Source: Parasitella parasitica (taxonomy: Eukaryota > Mucoromycota > Mucoromycetes > Mucorales > Mucoraceae). From it: a stretch of DNA of 64,000 nucleotides. The notes beneath the pieces are model-generated. The model was not told where the DNA came from. It saw only the letters and a list, made by a program, of their open reading frames with translations, and did no database searches. Location of the stretch: contig MU619297.1 in the NCBI GenBank assembly GCA_025201805.1, positions 57,724 through 121,723 of the forward strand, written 5' to 3'. Positions 1 through 10,996 of the stretch are shown here, in pieces (position 1 is the first letter of the stretch; each line of letters opens with the position of its first letter). The position numbers and the translations under genes are program-made.

Positions 1-835
1 GTACTATATATTTAAACTTGTATGTGTAATTCAGCAGTATTTATATTCGAAGATGGAACTTGAGTATGTTTTTAAGTCAAAACCGGCGTATTACAGTAAA
101 AAAAATGTGCCAAGGATGTCTTACTCAAAGGTTTGTCTTATATCTAATAGCTTGAATGTGAAATGTATACTTTGAATCACAAAATGCCAAAAATTAAACA
201 AACACTCACAACAAACACACTCAGGACAGTAAAGATGGATCATGGCCAATTAAATAGCCTTATTTGTAGGAGTTATTTATTGTCATCGGGACACTTTTAA
301 GCAGGAGTCCTCGGGCATGTCCTCGGCTTAATGGGGTCAGATAAGTCTACTTCTATTTAAGAGCACTAAGCGAATTTTATTTCTGATCAGGCGACATTTT
401 ATTTCTGATTGGGCGATATTTTGTTCGGCGCGGACAACATAATTTATTGGATCAACTGTATCATGATCGAAAAAGGGAACTGCAGATAGATCTCCCCCTT
501 TATCCCCTCCTTCTTATTTTGAATGATGATTTTCAAGAATAAAATGAAAAAGGGGATCATCCAAGTGTATATGAAATAAAGGGCTCTTGTCCTTTTGCGC
601 TCAAAAAGAAGCGTCGTTTAATAATTGCTTTCTTCAACATTTATAGCTATTTGTTTGCAGAGGAGTACAAGACAAATATAATTAATGGATAAATACGGTA
701 TATAAATAGTAAAAAAAAAAAAAAAAAGAGAGTTGTAGTGACGGTTCCAATACAATATCATCGCCTTATCCTGTTTCCTCTTCTTCTTGCCCTTCTTTTG
801 TCCCTTTCAGATTTCATAGCATTTAATAACAAATA
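1..835. other. Intergenic DNA upstream of the Sel1-repeat gene
   Basis: No coding frame is supported here. The last 140 bases look like a promoter: a TATA-like stretch lies at about 699-707, followed by a 17-base A run at 711-727 and then a pyrimidine-rich leader running to the ATG at 836. The rest is AT-rich sequence in which I see nothing. Confidence 0.5.
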
Positions 836-2895
836 ATGCCCTTTTTAAGTCTATTCTCAAGATCCAAATCTATGTTTTCAAAGCTAAACGGCCACAGCAA
901 AAAGACATGTTCAAAACCACAGCTGCAACTCTACTTTAATACCTCAATGTCGAGTCTACCAAACTCATCCACCACTTCTTCCAATGCCACAATCGACTCG
1001 ATCCTAGACAACTCGTCATCTGCCTGGTTATTCAAGAAAGGAAACAGCTATTTGTTTGGCCGAGGCGGCTACCAGAGATCGCAGAAACTGGCTGTAGCCT
1101 ATTTTGAAAAGGCAATGGCATTAGGCAGCGCCAAAGCAGAAGGCGTCCTGGGCTTCTGCTATGAATTTGGGATGGGTGTGGAGACAGACTTTGTGCAGTC
1201 GGAGCACCATTATATTCAAGCAGCAAAGAAAAACGACGGCCTCAGTATCGCTCGATTGGCGTTCCTGAGAAAATACGGAAGACCAAATGTAAAGATTGAT
1301 CGCTCAGAAGCGGAAGAGTGGACTGAACACATAAGACATAAGCCCGACGCAATCCAGTGGATTGTGGAAGCAGCATCGATAAGCAATGACTCTGCTGCCC
1401 AATATGCACTAGGTGTTTGTTATCATGATGGAATATCGGTGCCTAAAGACGAACATGCGGCTTTCCGCTGGTACAAAGCAAGTGCAGATCAAGGCAATGC
1501 TCGTGGGCAAGGCATCTTGGGCTACTGCTACGGCGAAGGGTTTGGCGTAGAGAAAGACGAAAAAATTGCAATGGAGTACTATCGAATGGCTGCGGCTCAA
1601 GGCGAAACTGTAGCCATTTACAACATTGGCTACTGCTACGAAGACGGTATCGGTGTGGAAAAAGACCCAGTCGAGGCTGTCCGATACTACAGAATGGCGG
1701 CCGAACAAGGCAACGCTTTTGGACAAAATTCGCTGGGATACTGCTACGAAGATGGCATCGGCGTGCAGGAAGATTTCAACGAAGCTGCAAAGCTCTACCA
1801 GCTCTCGGCAGAACAAGGATACCCATGGGCTCAATGTAATCTGGGCTATTGCTATCAAAACGGTATTGGCGTGCTTAAGGATTCATCTCTCAGCGCTTAT
1901 TGGTACAAGAAAGCTGCCCTTCAAGGTCATGCCCGTGCTCAACACAATCTCGGCTTTTGCTATCAGAACGGCATTGGTGTAGATCAAGATGAAAGCAAGG
2001 CGATCATATGGTACAAACGCTCATCGGAGAGGGGCAACATCTTTGCGTACCACTCGTTGGGATACTGCTACCAAAATGGCATTGGAGTGCCTGTGAATGA
2101 GCAAGAAAGCTTTTTCTGGTACTATCTCAGTGCCCAAGAGAACCACCCTCCTGCTCAGCTATCCTTAGGCTACTGTTATAGAAATGGCATCGGGGTTCCC
2201 AAAAATGAAATGGAAGCCTGCAAGTGGTTTCGCAAATCAAGCGAAAACGGAAATGCCCTAGCACAAAATTCATTAGGCTTTTGCTATGAAGAAGGCATTG
2301 GTGTCAAAAAGAACCCTCAAAAGGCTGCCTTTTACTACATGAAGTCTGCAAAACAAAACAACCCTTGGGCACAATGTAACCTCGGATTTTGTTACGCAAA
2401 TGGCATTGGAGTTCCTCAAAGCAATGAGCATGCTGTCTATTGGTATCGCAAAGCAAGCGCTCAGAATCATGCACGTGCGCAGGACAAGCTTGGCATGCAC
2501 TTGCAGAGCGGATTGGGTGTGGACAAAAATCTCGAGGATGCCTTCTGTCTCTTTCAAAAGGCTGCTGAAAACGACAATATTTCGGGACAGTACCATCTTG
2601 CCAACTGCTATGAGAAAGGCCTCGGCTGTGAGGTTGATCTGCAGAAGTCAATGAGATATTTCGAACGGGCTGCTTTAGGTAAGTCTGACTTTTATGCAAC
2701 TCTCCATAGAGCTGAAGGCGACTCTTTTCTGATTTTTTTTTAGCTGGCTGTCGGAACTCTCATGAAAGACTACGATTATTGATTGTTAGAGAATGTTTGC
2801 TATCCCCTGAAATCACATCGACATTAGCAAGTGCAAATGAGGAAGATTTGATCTTTGGTGGGCTTATCATTGGCCACAGTGCGCCGGCCGCGTAA
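836..2895 (+). CDS. Sel1-repeat (SLR/TPR-like) scaffold protein
   Basis: Two exons, 836-2678 and 2744-2895, are separated by a 65-nt GTAAGT...TTTAG intron; splicing gives 664 aa. The unspliced frame would end exactly on the acceptor TAG, so the short 3' exon is needed for a natural C-terminus. After a Ser/Thr-rich, probably disordered N-terminus (about residues 1-60), some 14 Sel1 repeats of about 36 aa follow, recognisable by the recurring core LGYCYxxGIGV and by Ala/Trp-Tyr positions (for example WYKKAA). Sel1 repeats form alpha-alpha solenoids that hold protein partners together; no catalytic domain is visible. Fungal relatives include chitin synthase regulators and signalling adaptors, but nothing here points to one partner. 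Fold confidence is high, role unknown. Confidence 0.9.
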
Positions 2896-3850
2896 GCTTA
2901 TCAGGATTTCTCACATGCAGAATTTTGCAAATAAATTTGCTGCCAAGACGCTCACTCTGTTTCTGTTTACCTGTTTATCACAACATATAATCAATGATTT
3001 CGAAAATCTAAATGCTGGGCCCAATCATTCATATCATGGTGGAACTTTTTTATTAATGTTTTTATTATTTTGTGATCTGTGTCTCATTGAATAATTAAAA
3101 GTTTCAAAAAGTATCATGAGATTCTTTCCTCCTGCCACAAATAAGCCTGGAACAAGAGGTGACGGGAAACTTTATTTCAAAGTGTAGTTGATAATCCAGG
3201 CTAATAACATTTTCTGTTTGGGATGCAACCAACGTCTGCCAAGCTCAGAAGCCGTATTGAATGCTACATAGTTATACATGAAAATTAATAGACATACAGT
3301 GCAAAAAGCGCATTTTTATTGACAAACAATGTCGTCTTTTTTACAGTAAAATCAAGTCCTAACTTGCCACAAAATCTTGTTAGATGTTAGTGCCCTGAAT
3401 TTAGAAAAACAGCAAAATAAACAACTAAGACAGCACAAAAGAGCAACAGGACATAATCCAAACATTGACAACAAGCCAGCAATTACTGAGATCGCAGCCA
3501 CAGCTTGCTTTGGCAGGCTAAGGATACGGCAGATTGATAAATTGAGAATTTGGACCAACACAGGTAAAAACTGGTTTTAAACACCATATCCCATCCCAAA
3601 CTAGCAAAGAAGACAAAATTCAAGTTTTTTTTTATAGCTTTATTGTAAGTCTGTCGCCAAACATAAAGTTCAAAAAAAGACAGTTAGAATCTTATGTTGC
3701 AGGCTCAACTACCGTATCATCAACCTTCCAGCTTCGTTTCTGAAGTCAACCAGTGGGCTTCGAAGTGAAGTTCAGACATCCAAAGAGAAAACGGATTGCT
3801 GAAATGCCCTGCAGCTGCAATTTCAAATCTGTCTTCTACGCTCAATTGTA
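2896..3850 (+). other. Intergenic DNA with no supported gene
   Basis: Short open frames exist (for example 3377-3580) but lack recognisable domains and plausible splice partners. The stretch 3590-3850 may hold decayed upstream parts of the Fanzor-like remnant that follows, but the frames are broken and I cannot join them. Confidence 0.4.
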
Positions 3851-4531
3851 CATTGCAGAAAGAAAAATGAAGACTATGATGAGCTGTACATCTCTTTATT
3901 AAAAAGTACTAGAATACCCGAAGGTGTAGTGAGTCCTGGAAAAATCACAATAATGTTAAACACCGTATATACACAGAATACAAAGGCTGGAAGTCCAAAG
4001 AAGAATTATGAATACTGGACAGAATTTGTGGAAGCTGATGTTTTTGAACACTTGACTCTACCCCCGCGCTCTCACTTTAGGCTCCAGGCAAATCAATCAA
4101 GATACCGGCTTGTCTACTTTTACAAATTCGGCTCTCGCATAAAGTGGCTCAGACGATTTGGTGGGTTCTGGAAACACCAGCTACATGGCCGCTATACACC
4201 AACGCTGATAAAAAATGAACATAATACGTCGCAAACGTATGTTTTCTGCTTCCACAAGCTTTCTCATCCTGTGGCTGCACTCAATGGCAAAATGCAGCGA
4301 ACAGCCGGTTCATTTCTTTGCTTAAATCCCGAATGCCCCAATGACTTCAAGACAATGTGCCGCGACCAAGTCTCAGCACTTGCAGTTGGTCTTGCTGGTC
4401 TTGGTTGCCTTTTGTTTGGGAGTAACTTTCCCCTGCTTCGACCCAAACCCCACCACTGCCAAGCGCACACAATTCAACAATTTAGCCCTATCTTTTTTGT
4501 ACTGAAAACAGATACTGGGCTCGCCTTTTGA
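3851..4531 (+). pseudogene. Fanzor/TnpB-like nuclease remnant (C-terminal part)
   Basis: An open frame of about 225 codons has no convincing start (it enters from broken sequence near 3.85 kb). Its last third has the order of signatures found at the C-terminus of TnpB/Fanzor OMEGA nucleases: an E-x-N-T-S-x-T box (NEHNTSQTYVFCF), where the family has ExxTSxxCxxC; then a second zinc-ribbon half CLNPEC; then CRDQVSALAVGLAG, matching the RuvC-III box RDxxAxxNIxxxG. The first CxxC is degraded (Y-V-F-C), and the N-terminal and RuvC-I/II parts are not found in frame. It is therefore read as a decayed transposon-encoded protein, not a working nuclease. The family call is by motif only; an unrelated zinc-binding transposon protein is the alternative. 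Confidence 0.4.
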
Positions 4532-5198
4532 TAGAGGCAATACTCTTCGAAGGTTAGTAGACAAATATAAAACGTGGAGATAGCTCAATATTAATCGAGC
4601 GCTGCATCTTTGGTTTTGATCTTTTAATACTATCGGGTAAGTAACATTTTGATTTAGCTTGCTATACCGTTACAATATTAAAATCACGCTATAGAGGAGC
4701 GGATGATCCTTTGTGTCAAATTGAGCAAGCGAGATACGGTACGGGCCTAAAACTAGGGTTGCTCTACAGCCACAAATTTGTAGCTGACAAAAGAAAGAAT
4801 ATTGCAAGCAATAGGAATATGCATGGAGATGGAAATTATCAAAAAAAAAAAAAAAAGCCTCTATAGAACACCTCAAAAGATCGACATTGTAAGTTGCTAG
4901 AGAACTAGATTGATCCGTATGTACTGCTTTTGTGTTTGTATACGAGGAGGCGTTATACAGCCAAGTAATACAGTGAGTCGTCTGCTGAGGTGGTCCAGCT
5001 TAATTCCAATCCAACATGCCCAAAAAGTAGTAAAAGGCATTGGTTTTGAGACGGAGTCAGTGGCTTTAACAGGCCAAAGAAGTATATGCATCTAGTAAAG
5101 ATATAATACGTATTAGCATTTGTTCTTCAAAATAACAGCAATGCACCATTCCTTTTGTACTGAGTCATTTAGCAGGTCGCCAAGATAAGTAAACGTAT
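4532..5198. other. Intergenic DNA
   Basis: AT-rich with a 15-base A run near 4842. The short frame at 4910-5095 has no recognisable content. No gene is supported. Confidence 0.4.
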
Positions 5199-5527
5199 AC
5201 GCTACTCATGATAGTCCGTATATGTGCCTAAAGGCTGGATATACTTCGTTATCACTTTTACTCGGGGCGGCTAACAATAGCCTACCAACAAGGTGCTAAT
5301 GCTGGCTTGTTAGATTCCCTTACTTCATTCTTGAACAATGCAGGATGTACAGGAACCTTGATAAAAAAAGTACACGCTACTCATGATAGTCCGTATATGT
5401 GCCTAAAGGCTGGATATACTTCGTTATCACTTTTACTCGGGGCGGCTAACAATAGCCTACCAACAAGGTGCTAATGCTGGCTTGTTAGATTCCCTTACTT
5501 CATTCTTGAACAATGCAGGATGTACAG
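5199..5527. repeat. 154-bp direct duplication with a 21-bp spacer
   Basis: The segment 5199-5352 is repeated at 5374-5527 with no difference that I could see by eye. The copies are separated by 21 bp of unrelated sequence ending in a short A run. Neither copy has an open frame through it. Near-perfect identity suggests a recent local duplication. Confidence 0.9.
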
Positions 5528-6109
5528 TGATGCCTGACAAAAGAGGATGTGGAACTTTGTAGAAATAAGTAAAAGTGACTAATCATTGCTTGCCTTTAAA
5601 AATCTAGTTGATATTGAAACACCTCTTTTTAGCGCAAATTGTTGTTTTACACAATCTGTTTTATAAGAAAAAGTTTTTGACTTCATTGGAGAAAAAATGA
5701 GATTCTTTTTGCAAAGGAACCCCATTGTTAACGACGAATAATAATCCATGATGGGCTGGGAAACAGTTCCTTTGTGCAGCCATCTTAACAACAGGCGTAA
5801 AAATATTTCAAGTTAACACTCATACCTCAAAAACTTTCATTCATGCTCTTCCACTATTCCCTCTGGTAGTAGAGTTCGATAGCCAGGATCCTGTAAAGGT
5901 TATGGCGATAAACACATGTCCCTATAAAATTGATAGGGTTAAATACACACAATCAAAATGCTTAATACGTAATCGTACGGAAAACTGTAATGGCATTTGA
6001 GGCAAAAATACATATAATTAAGAGTAAAAAAATTCTTTATTTGAACTAGTTAAAAGTCTCTCTTTGTTTCGAAGCAACGCGCTTTTACTTGCAGGAATAA
6101 CCACGAGAG
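5528..6109. other. Intergenic DNA
   Basis: No supported gene. The minus-strand frame at 5579-5791 shows no domain and no splice context. Confidence 0.35.
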
Positions 6110-6560
6110 GGTGGAAACTATCTATTCCCAGCCCCCAGATCCCAAGTTGTCTCCCCCAGATCTGAAGACGCATTGTCTTCTACAGGCATCTGAGCCGAAC
6201 TTCGAAGAGTCTCCGCACTCAGCCGCCAGAAGAGTGAAGCACTAGAAAAGTTAACGCCAATACTTTAAATGCTAGCGATCGAAGCCGGACTTCAAAGAGT
6301 CTCTGCACTCAGTCCACCAGCAAGTAAAGTCCCCCAGATTCAAAGACGCCAACTTCACATTGTCGAAGATCTGACCCGAGAAACCCAGTAGAGGCAACGT
6401 CTGCAGCCAGCCCCAAGACAACAAAAGTACCACAACACGATCATGAACCTGCTACCAGGTATCTGAGCCGGACTTCAAAGAGCCTCTGCCACACAGCCGC
6501 CCAATCTGCAACACACTTGAGACAACACAAGCATACCACAACAGGTTTTATTTAACATTA
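6110..6560. repeat. GC-richer island of degenerate dispersed repeats
   Basis: Unlike the AT-rich surroundings, this stretch is CAG/CC-rich. A unit of about 42 bp built around GCCGGACTTCAAAGAG and CTCTGCACTCAG recurs at about 6188, 6278 and 6461. A second short unit, CCCCCAGAT, and a third, GACAACA...ACCACAACA, also recur. No open frame spans it. It looks like a remnant of a tandem or transposon terminal repeat. Confidence 0.65.
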
Positions 6561-6630
6561 GAAAAGAAGACTGCAGAAAAAAAAAGAAGAAAAAAGTTTA
6601 TGGGGAGGTTACATATCTTTATCCGAATAG

Positions 6631-7224
6631 AAAAGTTATGATGATAAAAAATCTGCTCTAGGACGAAAAATCGACTTGCTTCTCAATGCAAGCTTCATGG
6701 AAATAAGCTCCTCTGAATGGAAGAAGGGCGGTATATCTTTTGGACTAGCAGAACAGCAACAAATAAAAAATGTCCGCACAAACAGTGCCATTCTTCGAGA
6801 ATTATTGAAATTACCTATAAACCAAGAAAAAAAGAATGATTTATTCGTTCTTGGGATGGATTGGATCGGTAAGTTTTTGAAGTTATTCATGCACTGGAAA
6901 ATCAAAATTTACTTTATTCAACGGACCATAGGTGTTTGTGGCTATGTCTTTGCCATGAAAGAGACAAATGATGTACACGTTGGTTATCATGTTGGGGATT
7001 TGATTCTTCCGGCCTCCCTCTCCTCGTTTGAAGATTTTCAGAAGACTCTTGATACACTTTTCTCTTTTAAAAATCATCAACTGAGACTCAAGAGGATTAT
7101 TGAGCCAGCTTACAACAAACAAAGTGCCTCAAATACGTTGAGATCTTTTAGATATATCGCCCCACCTCCAAACCAACAATCAACACCACCTAATACATTT
7201 TTTACGCCTGTAAAAAAGCAATAA
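6631..7224 (+). pseudogene. 5'-truncated copy of a multi-exon accessory protein family
   Basis: Two exons are seen: 6631-6868 and 6932-7224, with a 63-nt intron. The upstream exons present in the homologous copy at 12.98-15.32 kb are missing, so this is a fragment. Spliced protein features: GRKIDLLLN, then MEISSSEWKK, a QQ-K-xRTN helix, DWIGVCGYVFAM, then VGDLILPASL and FKNHQ. The same blocks occur in the same order in the 13-15 kb gene, and the intron interrupts the same codon (G|GT of the Ile-Gly pair), which proves common descent. The [KR]-I-D ... E-[IL]-S-x-x-E-W-K pattern could be a PD-(D/E)XK-like nuclease core, but that is inference. No start codon fits. Function unknown. Confidence 0.65.
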
Positions 7225-7730
7225 TAATTAAAAAAAAAATGGCAATCAATAAAGCGTATATATTTCGTATCATGTCGCGTTTATACAAGTGCTACAACCT
7301 TGTCCAAACGGCTGTAAACACAATTTGAGCCCTTGAAGTAATTGCAGAATTATAACTTGCATTTCTGTAACACACTTGATTCTTAAAGTACGAAACTGGA
7401 TGAGATAAGTATGAAACCACTCGATAGTCAAAGACAAAGAAACTACTTGATGGAAAAAAAAAAAAAAACAATATATTGGTATTTTATGATAATTTGGGTA
7501 GTGGAGCGAAATAACAACTTACTTTGTCCTCCAACAAATAGCTTTATTTTTTCAGATCATACACATCAACATCAAATGGCAAACTACTTATTCTATTTTA
7601 TGCAGAGATAGAGCTAATACTCCAAAATTGGGCAGAGACCTAGACAAGATTGGGGTGATCAATACGGAAGCAGGTGAAAACTGACCGGGTGACTTGCAGC
7701 AATCAGGCTTCAAATAAGGAACAGGGCCCG
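7225..7730. other. Intergenic DNA
   Basis: AT-rich, with a 12-base A run at about 7456. Frame 7411-7611 is low-complexity and unsupported. Confidence 0.35.
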
Positions 7731-8158
7731 ACGCCTTACAGCTATCAAATGCGACTACCAAAATGAATACCGATTCAAATGAAGAAAGCAAAAGATGAAT
7801 ATGGATACTCATCGGGTGCCGCCGGACGCCTTACAGCTATCAAATGCGACTACCAAAATGAATACCGATTCAAATGAAGAAAGCAAAAGATGAATATGGA
7901 TACTCATCGGGTGCCGCCGGACGCCTTACAGCTATCAAATGCGACTACCAAAATGAATACCGATTCAAATGAAGAAAGCAAAAGATGAATATGGATACTC
8001 ATCGGGTGCCGCCGGACGCCTTACAGCTATCAAATGCGACTACCAAAATGAATACCGATTCAAATGAAGAAAGCAAAAGATGAATATGGATACTCATCGG
8101 GTGCCGCCGGACGCCTTACAGCTATCAAATGCGACTACCAAAATGAATACCGATTCAA
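7731..8158. repeat. 95-bp minisatellite, 4.5 identical copies
   Basis: Copies start at 7731, 7826, 7921 and 8016; a fifth, truncated one starts at 8111 and ends at 8158. The period is exactly 95 bp and I see no substitution between copies. The unit (starts ACGCCTTACAGC, ends CGGGTGCCGCCGG) is not a multiple of three and carries no open frame through the array. It contains an internal near-repeat of GAATA...GAT type. The identity implies recent amplification or homogenisation. Confidence 0.95.
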
Positions 8159-9576
8159 GCTTTCAAATAAAAAAGTGGCTAGGCGTCTTCCAGTCACCTA
8201 AAACGAATATTATAAGTAATAATGATTGACATCTATTTTTATGAATCCCAATACAGTTTACTTCTGCAGTCTGTAGGACTCAAGCAGTCAGATATGCTTT
8301 CCTTGTATTAATCCTCCATTTACTTTCACGTTGCTGCGGTTAATGGAAAGAAAGGAGAAATAATTTACGGGACAGCCAGCTACTTAGCTTGAAAATTGAG
8401 TGGCGGTCATGTTGACGTCACCAAATGATGAATGATTCCCAGGTTTTTTTTTTTCCTCTTTGTGTTGACACTACGGCGATTGCAGCTTAGCCATTCCCGA
8501 CTCATACATTTCGTTATCAGACGGTCACTAACGTTGCTTTACTCAAAAGATTGATACGATAAGTACTAGAAGTTTACCGAGACTTTTCTCTAATTCCTAA
8601 CCACTTTTGTGAGTACATCGCTTGAAGTTATTTACTTGTTCCAAGTATGGAACAATATCATTCTAAATGTATTGACCCCCAAACTTAAGGTAAATATATA
8701 ATATAAAGTGATATGAAAATTAAGAGGTAACTAATACGAAATGTGATTTTGTAGACTCCTTATCGAATGCTGCAGAAGAAGACTTCGTTTCTCAGCTGAC
8801 GAGAACGGTCCTTGAATTAAAAACATTTCTTTCTACCCTTAATGTCCGTAGCAGGTTTCTTGTGGTCAGGGTTGGCACCAAGAGCGATAGCCGTAATAAC
8901 TTTGGTGGCCTTTAAATTTGGTTGTTTATAAGCCTGATCAAAAGAGACAACAACTAACCTGAGGAACAAAATGGCGTTGTCTTTTTGGAAAAAGTGTTTG
9001 GAGCAGTGTATTGAATGCCAGGATGAAGATCATGAAGATGTAGAAATGACTTTTAGCTGGTTTTAAATGCACTTATAGATAGATATTTGTTTTTTATGTT
9101 CGCAACTAGATAAAAGCAATAATGAAACACTGTTTTTTTTCAATAAGAATAAATCGAATAGGTAGTTCTATCGAATGGTGTAAGTGCGAGCCAGTAATAG
9201 AAATACATAACCAATGCCTTGTTGTTTTTATATTGAAATATGCCATCCTCTCCAAGTATTGACTATATTATACTCTTCATCTAGAATCAGAAGGCCGAAG
9301 GGGGAAATAACTTAGTTACCAAGAATAACATCACAATAATGTTATTAACTCTTTTCTCAATCAAATTTTTCGAGTAATTGATTATTTCACAACAGAAGTT
9401 GAGAGTCGAGAAGATCGTTGTTAGAAACGAAAGTTTCGTGCAAACTTTCCTTTTGAGTCGTTCAAAAAGTGAAAGAAAGACTCCTGATCTGACCTACAGA
9501 ACTCCCATTACAGAGGACACATGTTGTCACGTTTTGATCGTGAACTCCGGACTTTGGCAACAAGATAAGTGCTATC
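8159..9576. other. Intergenic DNA
   Basis: No domain-bearing frame. Several T/A homopolymers (for example near 8443) occur. I see nothing supportable. Confidence 0.35.
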
Positions 9577-9978
9577 TCATTGCCGCACATATACTCCTTT
9601 TGTGATAATAAAAATTCTGGAGATGTCGTTGTACATTGCACTTGCTTTCTCATTGATCGTTGGCAATAACTGTAATGATTTTTGGAAAATATAAATTCGT
9701 ACAGCAGATGCAAATAACCGATTTGATTGCTCGCCACAGTGATTCACTCTATACTCAGATTGGTATTGCTCATATTCTTTGTTCAGCTCTATAATGACTA
9801 GCGTCGTCGGCATGTTCAGCCCTGTACTGGCGAGCTTCTTCTGTATGACCTGTGCGCAATATGTCTCTTGAAAGGTTCTGACTTCTCCTCGGTGAGCTAA
9901 TCTATAACGAGCCTCTCTCTGCCTATTTGGGATCCTTGCCCTTTCTTCATTAATTGAATCGGGAACGTTAATTCTCAA
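9577..9978 (-). pseudogene. Arg/Glu/Tyr-rich repeat protein remnant, possibly transposon-derived
   Basis: A minus-strand frame of 133 codons begins with an Arg-rich stretch (NEERARIPNRQREARYR). Reading the neighbouring frame midway gives related text, EEARQYRAEHADDASHYRAE, and the first frame then resumes a similar theme (EYEQYQSEYRVNH). This looks like one Arg/Tyr/Glu-rich repetitive protein broken by frameshifts. Such Arg-rich N-termini occur in Helitron/PIF1-type transposon proteins, but no helicase or Rep motif is present, so the assignment is only a suggestion. No splice sites or start were convincing. Confidence 0.25.
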
Positions 9979-10389
9979 ACGTAGTCTTGTTTGCTGATTA
10001 CGTGTATCACGGTTCGTAACTAATGAACAGAAGATCTGATCTCGGGCGAAATGTTATTTCTCAACAAAGACGCTGGAAACCTTATAAATATTTGCTCGTT
10101 CTCATTGTTGTCTGTACAGCCTGAGCTTTCAGTATGAGCTCTTTTCTGTTCTCTTAAATTGTCAGTTCTCTCCATTTTAGTGAATGTAATGAAGTTAGGG
10201 TTACTGTATACTCACATTTATTCCCATAGATACAAACCCCACTTGGTTCCTCAATACTTAATCAACACAATCTATTTATCACATTGCAATTCGACATGCT
10301 CCATTGGAAGAAAAACTAAACGCACAGCACAACTTTTGACGCGGAATGACACCTCTTTCATTATGGATTCACGAAATTGTTGATCACCA

Positions 10390-10532
10390 TGGTGCGGAAG
10401 ATCTTACATAGGAATAACTGGCTTGTGGCAGCCAAGCGTTCATAGCGACGTTGCTTTTTGATTCTTCGATGTCGGCTCTTCCTATCATACAGAAGCAGAA
10501 TTCAGTAAGCGTTGGATTGTTCACCCACTAAT

Positions 10533-10564
<32 letters not shown>

Positions 10565-10795
10565 AACAGGTTAGTTTTGCCCTACTGATGGTATTGGTAT
10601 CGTAACGGTAATTGAAGTTAGTACGAGAGGAACCCTTCATTCAGATAATTGGTATTTGCGGCTGGTTGAAAGGCCAATGCCGCGAAGCTACCATCTGCTG
10701 GATAATAGCTGAACGCCTCTAAGTTAGAATCCATGCCGAAAACGGTACTACTGTGTTTTGATTGTACCAGATGAGTACGAATAAAGCTTTTGCTT
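10390..10795 (+). pseudogene. Orphan 3'-domain fragment of the 28S (25S) rRNA gene
   Basis: From about 10411 the sequence follows the most conserved 3' part of eukaryotic large-subunit rRNA: AATAACTGGCTTGTGGCAGC, then GTTCATAGCGACGTTGC, the sarcin-ricin-proximal AGTACGAGAGGAACC, and GAACGCCTCTAAG near the end. Both ends stop abruptly (about 10390 and 10795), with no 5.8S, ITS or full 28S, and scattered substitutions are present (for example ACAGAAGCAGAATTCAG). It is therefore a relic copy inserted outside the rDNA array, not a functional rRNA gene. Confidence 0.9.
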
Positions 10796-10801
10796 GAAAA
10801 C

Positions 10802-10862
10802 CTTATTAAGCGTATTAAGTGTATTAAGCGTATTAGGCGTATTAGGCGTATCACGCGTATTA
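10802..10862 (+). repeat. 9-bp tandem repeat (GTATTAAGC-type)
   Basis: About seven slightly varying copies of a 9-mer (CGTATTAAG, CGTATTAGG, CGTATCACG) run directly after the rDNA fragment. On the minus strand they spell an Ile-Arg-Leu run, which is an artefact of the repeat and not a gene. Confidence 0.85.
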
Positions 10863-10926
10863 CTCGATTTTTTTTAAAATGATTTTTTTTTGTTTTAGCC
10901 TCTATAAATTCATATATATTGTGTTG

Positions 10927-10996
10927 GTTTTGTGATATTTATATTGATGGTAAAAAAAATATAAATCTCTACCCATCAATATACACATCACAAAAA
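10927..10996. repeat. Hairpin formed by two facing Tc1 terminal-repeat copies
   Basis: GTTTTGTGATATTTATATTG... at 10927-10950 is the inverted complement, with about two mismatches, of the left terminal repeat of the following element (10973-10996). This leaves a 22-nt loop. It may be the end of a second, related element lying head-to-head. Confidence 0.7.

Noticed and set aside
1409-1858. 149-codon minus-strand frame
   Set aside because: Antisense shadow of the Sel1 repeats; the repetition passes open frames to the other strand.
5850-5920. Possible tRNA gene around a GTTCGAT-like box
   Set aside because: No acceptor stem, anticodon arm or A box could be folded; no tRNA gene was found anywhere in the window by eye.
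10618-10854. Minus-strand frame with Ile-Arg-Leu repeats
   Set aside because: It is the complement of the 28S fragment and the 9-bp tandem repeat.
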